Notes under the pieces: model-generated
What the model saw: only the letters and a program-made list of their open reading frames with translations
The model's database searches: none
What the model was told of the DNA's origin: nothing
NCBI GenBank assembly: GCA_009741485.1
Contig: CM019215.1
Span: forward strand, 79,376,407-79,440,406
Source of the DNA: Malurus cyaneus samueli
Lineage: Eukaryota; Chordata; Aves; Passeriformes; Maluridae
Direction: 5' to 3'
DNA length: 64,000 nucleotides
Shown here: positions 61,739-64,000 of the stretch, in pieces
Layout of the letters: each line of letters opens with the position of its first letter
How positions within the stretch are numbered: position 1 is the stretch's first letter
Program-made: the position numbers and the translations under genes

Positions 61739-64000
61739 CTGTTTGAGTCATTTCAGGCAGACAACAAGAATACCATCTTTCTCAGTAAAAAGTGTGTTTG
61801 AAGTTGAGGAAAAAATCTGAAGTCATTGGTGGTAAACTTCTAACTGCTGTTGTACTGCTAAGATAGAATGTAAGCAAGTTTCACGGGGTTGTGGTTTTAA
61901 TTGTCTACTTGCATGAAGAGATAAATTTGCTGATGTTTATGACTATAAAACATTGTGCAAATACACAATCTTACTAGTTGACTGCTTATAGGCAGATGTT
62001 TGGTCCAATGCATTTTATTTTATTTTTTGTTTACATGTTCATGCACATTGATGTCCAAACTTTTTCTAAACAAATGCCCTACTTGCTGTATCTGCTGTGC
62101 TATCAGTGTGTTTAGAAACACAGAGTTTTAAACAGGAATCTCAGAATTAGTCTACTAACTGCCTCCATGTCTCTGAACAAATAGCTTGGATCAAGATCTA
62201 GGAAAAGACTTGTGCAGTTATATACACCCCAGGTGGTCTTAGAGGAGCTAAAGAGAGTATTTAATTGAGTGATGTAGCCTATATTTACTAGCACCTGGAC
62301 CCTGCTGGTTTTAAGCTGTCTTTGCTCACCACGCAATCATAGAACCCATATGTAAAATCCTTTTCCACGCACAGCAGAGTGATTCCCACTGTTTTGTGGT
62401 CAAACCAACATATAACAGTCTGTCTCTAAAGCTAACACATGCATCCCTAAGGGAACTTGGTTTCAGAAAAATAATATGCATTTATGTTGGAAAATAAGGG
62501 AATTTCTTCACTCCTCGACTAAACTTCCTGCCCCATCCACTTGTGTTTGATGAAAAATTATTTTAATTGATGAAAGCAATGAGTAATTTTTACCAGGCTC
62601 ACAGATAGTTAACATAATAAAATAACACACCTTTAAAAAAAATCTACTTTTGTGAATATATTCCTTACATTGTAAAAAATATGCTCAGTCCTCTGGAGAG
62701 CTCCTGTGATTGGTAGAGGTGGGTGAGTAGTTGTCTGGGTTATCACTAGCCATAGCTGATGTTTCCTTTCTGGCTTGCCTACTCCAATGTTGATTCTACA
62801 TGTAAAACAGCATCCTTCCACTTGAAACACTAGAGAATTAGCTGTATTGAAGGATTAACAGGACTAAATTATATGGGAGATAGATATTTTGATGGCATTA
62901 TTGTTCTTTTACAGGCCCATCTTTTTTTTTTAATTTTTTTAAATCACAATTTTAACTTCCATTCAAATCATGATATATTTTCATTACAAACCAATCTATC
63001 ATTTTTAGTAAGAACTCCAAACATTCTTGTTACACATTCTTATTTTCTGCAAGATTATTTTCTCTTTTCTTCAGCAACTTAATTTCACCGATTTTTATTT
63101 AACTGTAGATGAATCCAAGTTCTAGAATATCTATCTTCAATGCATCAAACACAACAGTTTTTCCAAAAGTCACTACTTGAGCCTCATTTTTCAAAGCTTA
63201 AAAAACTCTGAGTTCATTCCTTCCAAACATCCTTTTGTTATATTATCAGTTCACAAGTTCCACATAGCAAGAATGCATTCAAGGGAACATTGCATGTTGA
63301 AGCTCTTGCAAAAATTAATATATTGAGGATTTGTGTGATTTGTCAATCACTTTGTTTGTTGTAAATAAATCATCATAAAATTAGCAATTAATTCTTGTAT
63401 AACAGTAGCTAAAGTGAGGTAGAATTTGGCAAAAAAAACGTCGAAGGTTTGGATGCAAATCATAAAGTTGGGATGGATGCATCAGAGTATTAACATATCA
63501 ACAGCTGCCTAGTATTGTAGTTAAAACAATCGGTAAAGCAGCATTCTGTAACTGAGAAATTAAGCCAGGCTTTCGATTGTCAGTGAACAGGCCAGAGTGT
63601 AAACTTAATCTTTCACTTGCCTTTCAGTTTTATAGATGGTAAGCTATAAAATTGAAAGGTGCAGGGCTATACTCAAAAACATCAGCAGCATTGGTTCATA
63701 AGATTCAAGACCAAAATAACCAGCTTTAGTTTTGGTGTTTGCCTTTCTCAGTGCCAAAGGTTCTTCATGGTACATGTACCCGAAAATCTTCTCGCATTTT
63801 TTTTTTTAATATCTGTTGTTATCTGCAGCTTCTAAACCTACCTCTCAAATAATCAGATGGAACCTCGTGATTTGTACTCTTTGACTGCACTGTAAAAGCT
63901 GCTATAGAAGAGCAGTCTCTCCTAAAATTCCTCTAATCTTTATTTGCTGACTTAAAAATCCCTGGTCATTGAAGTACTCCCATATTGTTCATGTAGTTAA

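Larger units (their letters stand above)
58933..64000. other. Unique AT-rich DNA with microsatellite and T run
   Basis: No gene recognised. Besides the repeats listed, the block 61424-61539 has acceptor- and donor-like borders. The last 1 kb holds no recognisable element. Confidence 0.45.

Noticed and set aside
1..64000. CRISPR array, tRNA or rRNA genes, operons, bacterial-type promoters
   Set aside because: No regularly spaced direct repeats with unique spacers, no cloverleaf-like tRNA boxes and no prokaryotic gene density. The DNA is a vertebrate non-coding region.

Overview
The window looks like A+T-rich, gene-poor nuclear DNA from a bird, most likely a songbird. The evidence is its interspersed repeats. 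There are several 3' fragments of CR1 LINEs on both strands, and LTRs of the endogenous-retrovirus types abundant in passerines. I recognised these from memory of the families, not by a search. I found no protein-coding gene, no rRNA or tRNA gene, no CRISPR array and no operon-like layout. The open reading frames are short, mostly lack any recognisable domain, and largely fall in repeats or random AT-rich sequence. The window is best read as intergenic or deep intronic DNA.

Layout. 0-15.3 kb is repeat-dense: an internally deleted CR1 (491-1043); the 5' end of an endogenous retrovirus (LTR 3124-4457, tRNA-His-type primer binding site at 4462, decayed leader to about 5170); a reverse-oriented ERVL-type LTR (5729-6284); and CR1 pieces at 7008, 8401, 11556, 14241 and 14969. 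15.3-40.8 kb is almost free of recognisable mobile DNA. Its only clear insertion is a mosaic LTR fragment (26999-27290). It also holds simple repeats and stretches that look like candidate conserved non-coding elements (best at 30.3-31.4 kb), plus a perfect 10-bp-arm palindrome at 33411. 40.8-59 kb is repeat-rich again: an LTR (40843-41926) carrying a roughly 195-bp CCTT microsatellite, CR1s at 47909, 53610 and 58471, and a well-delimited solo LTR with a 5-bp target duplication (55251-55834). 59-64 kb holds a TAA/TAG microsatellite, a long T run and unique AT-rich sequence, including one 116-nt block with splice-like borders.

No genes act together here. The record is one of transposon insertion, decay, microsatellite growth and possibly local templated duplication in regulatory or neutral non-coding DNA. 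I did not find a convincing new biological system. The most unusual items are the 46/47-identical short duplication (8401 and 11744), the mosaic LTR, the LTR-born microsatellite, and the mobile-element-poor centre.
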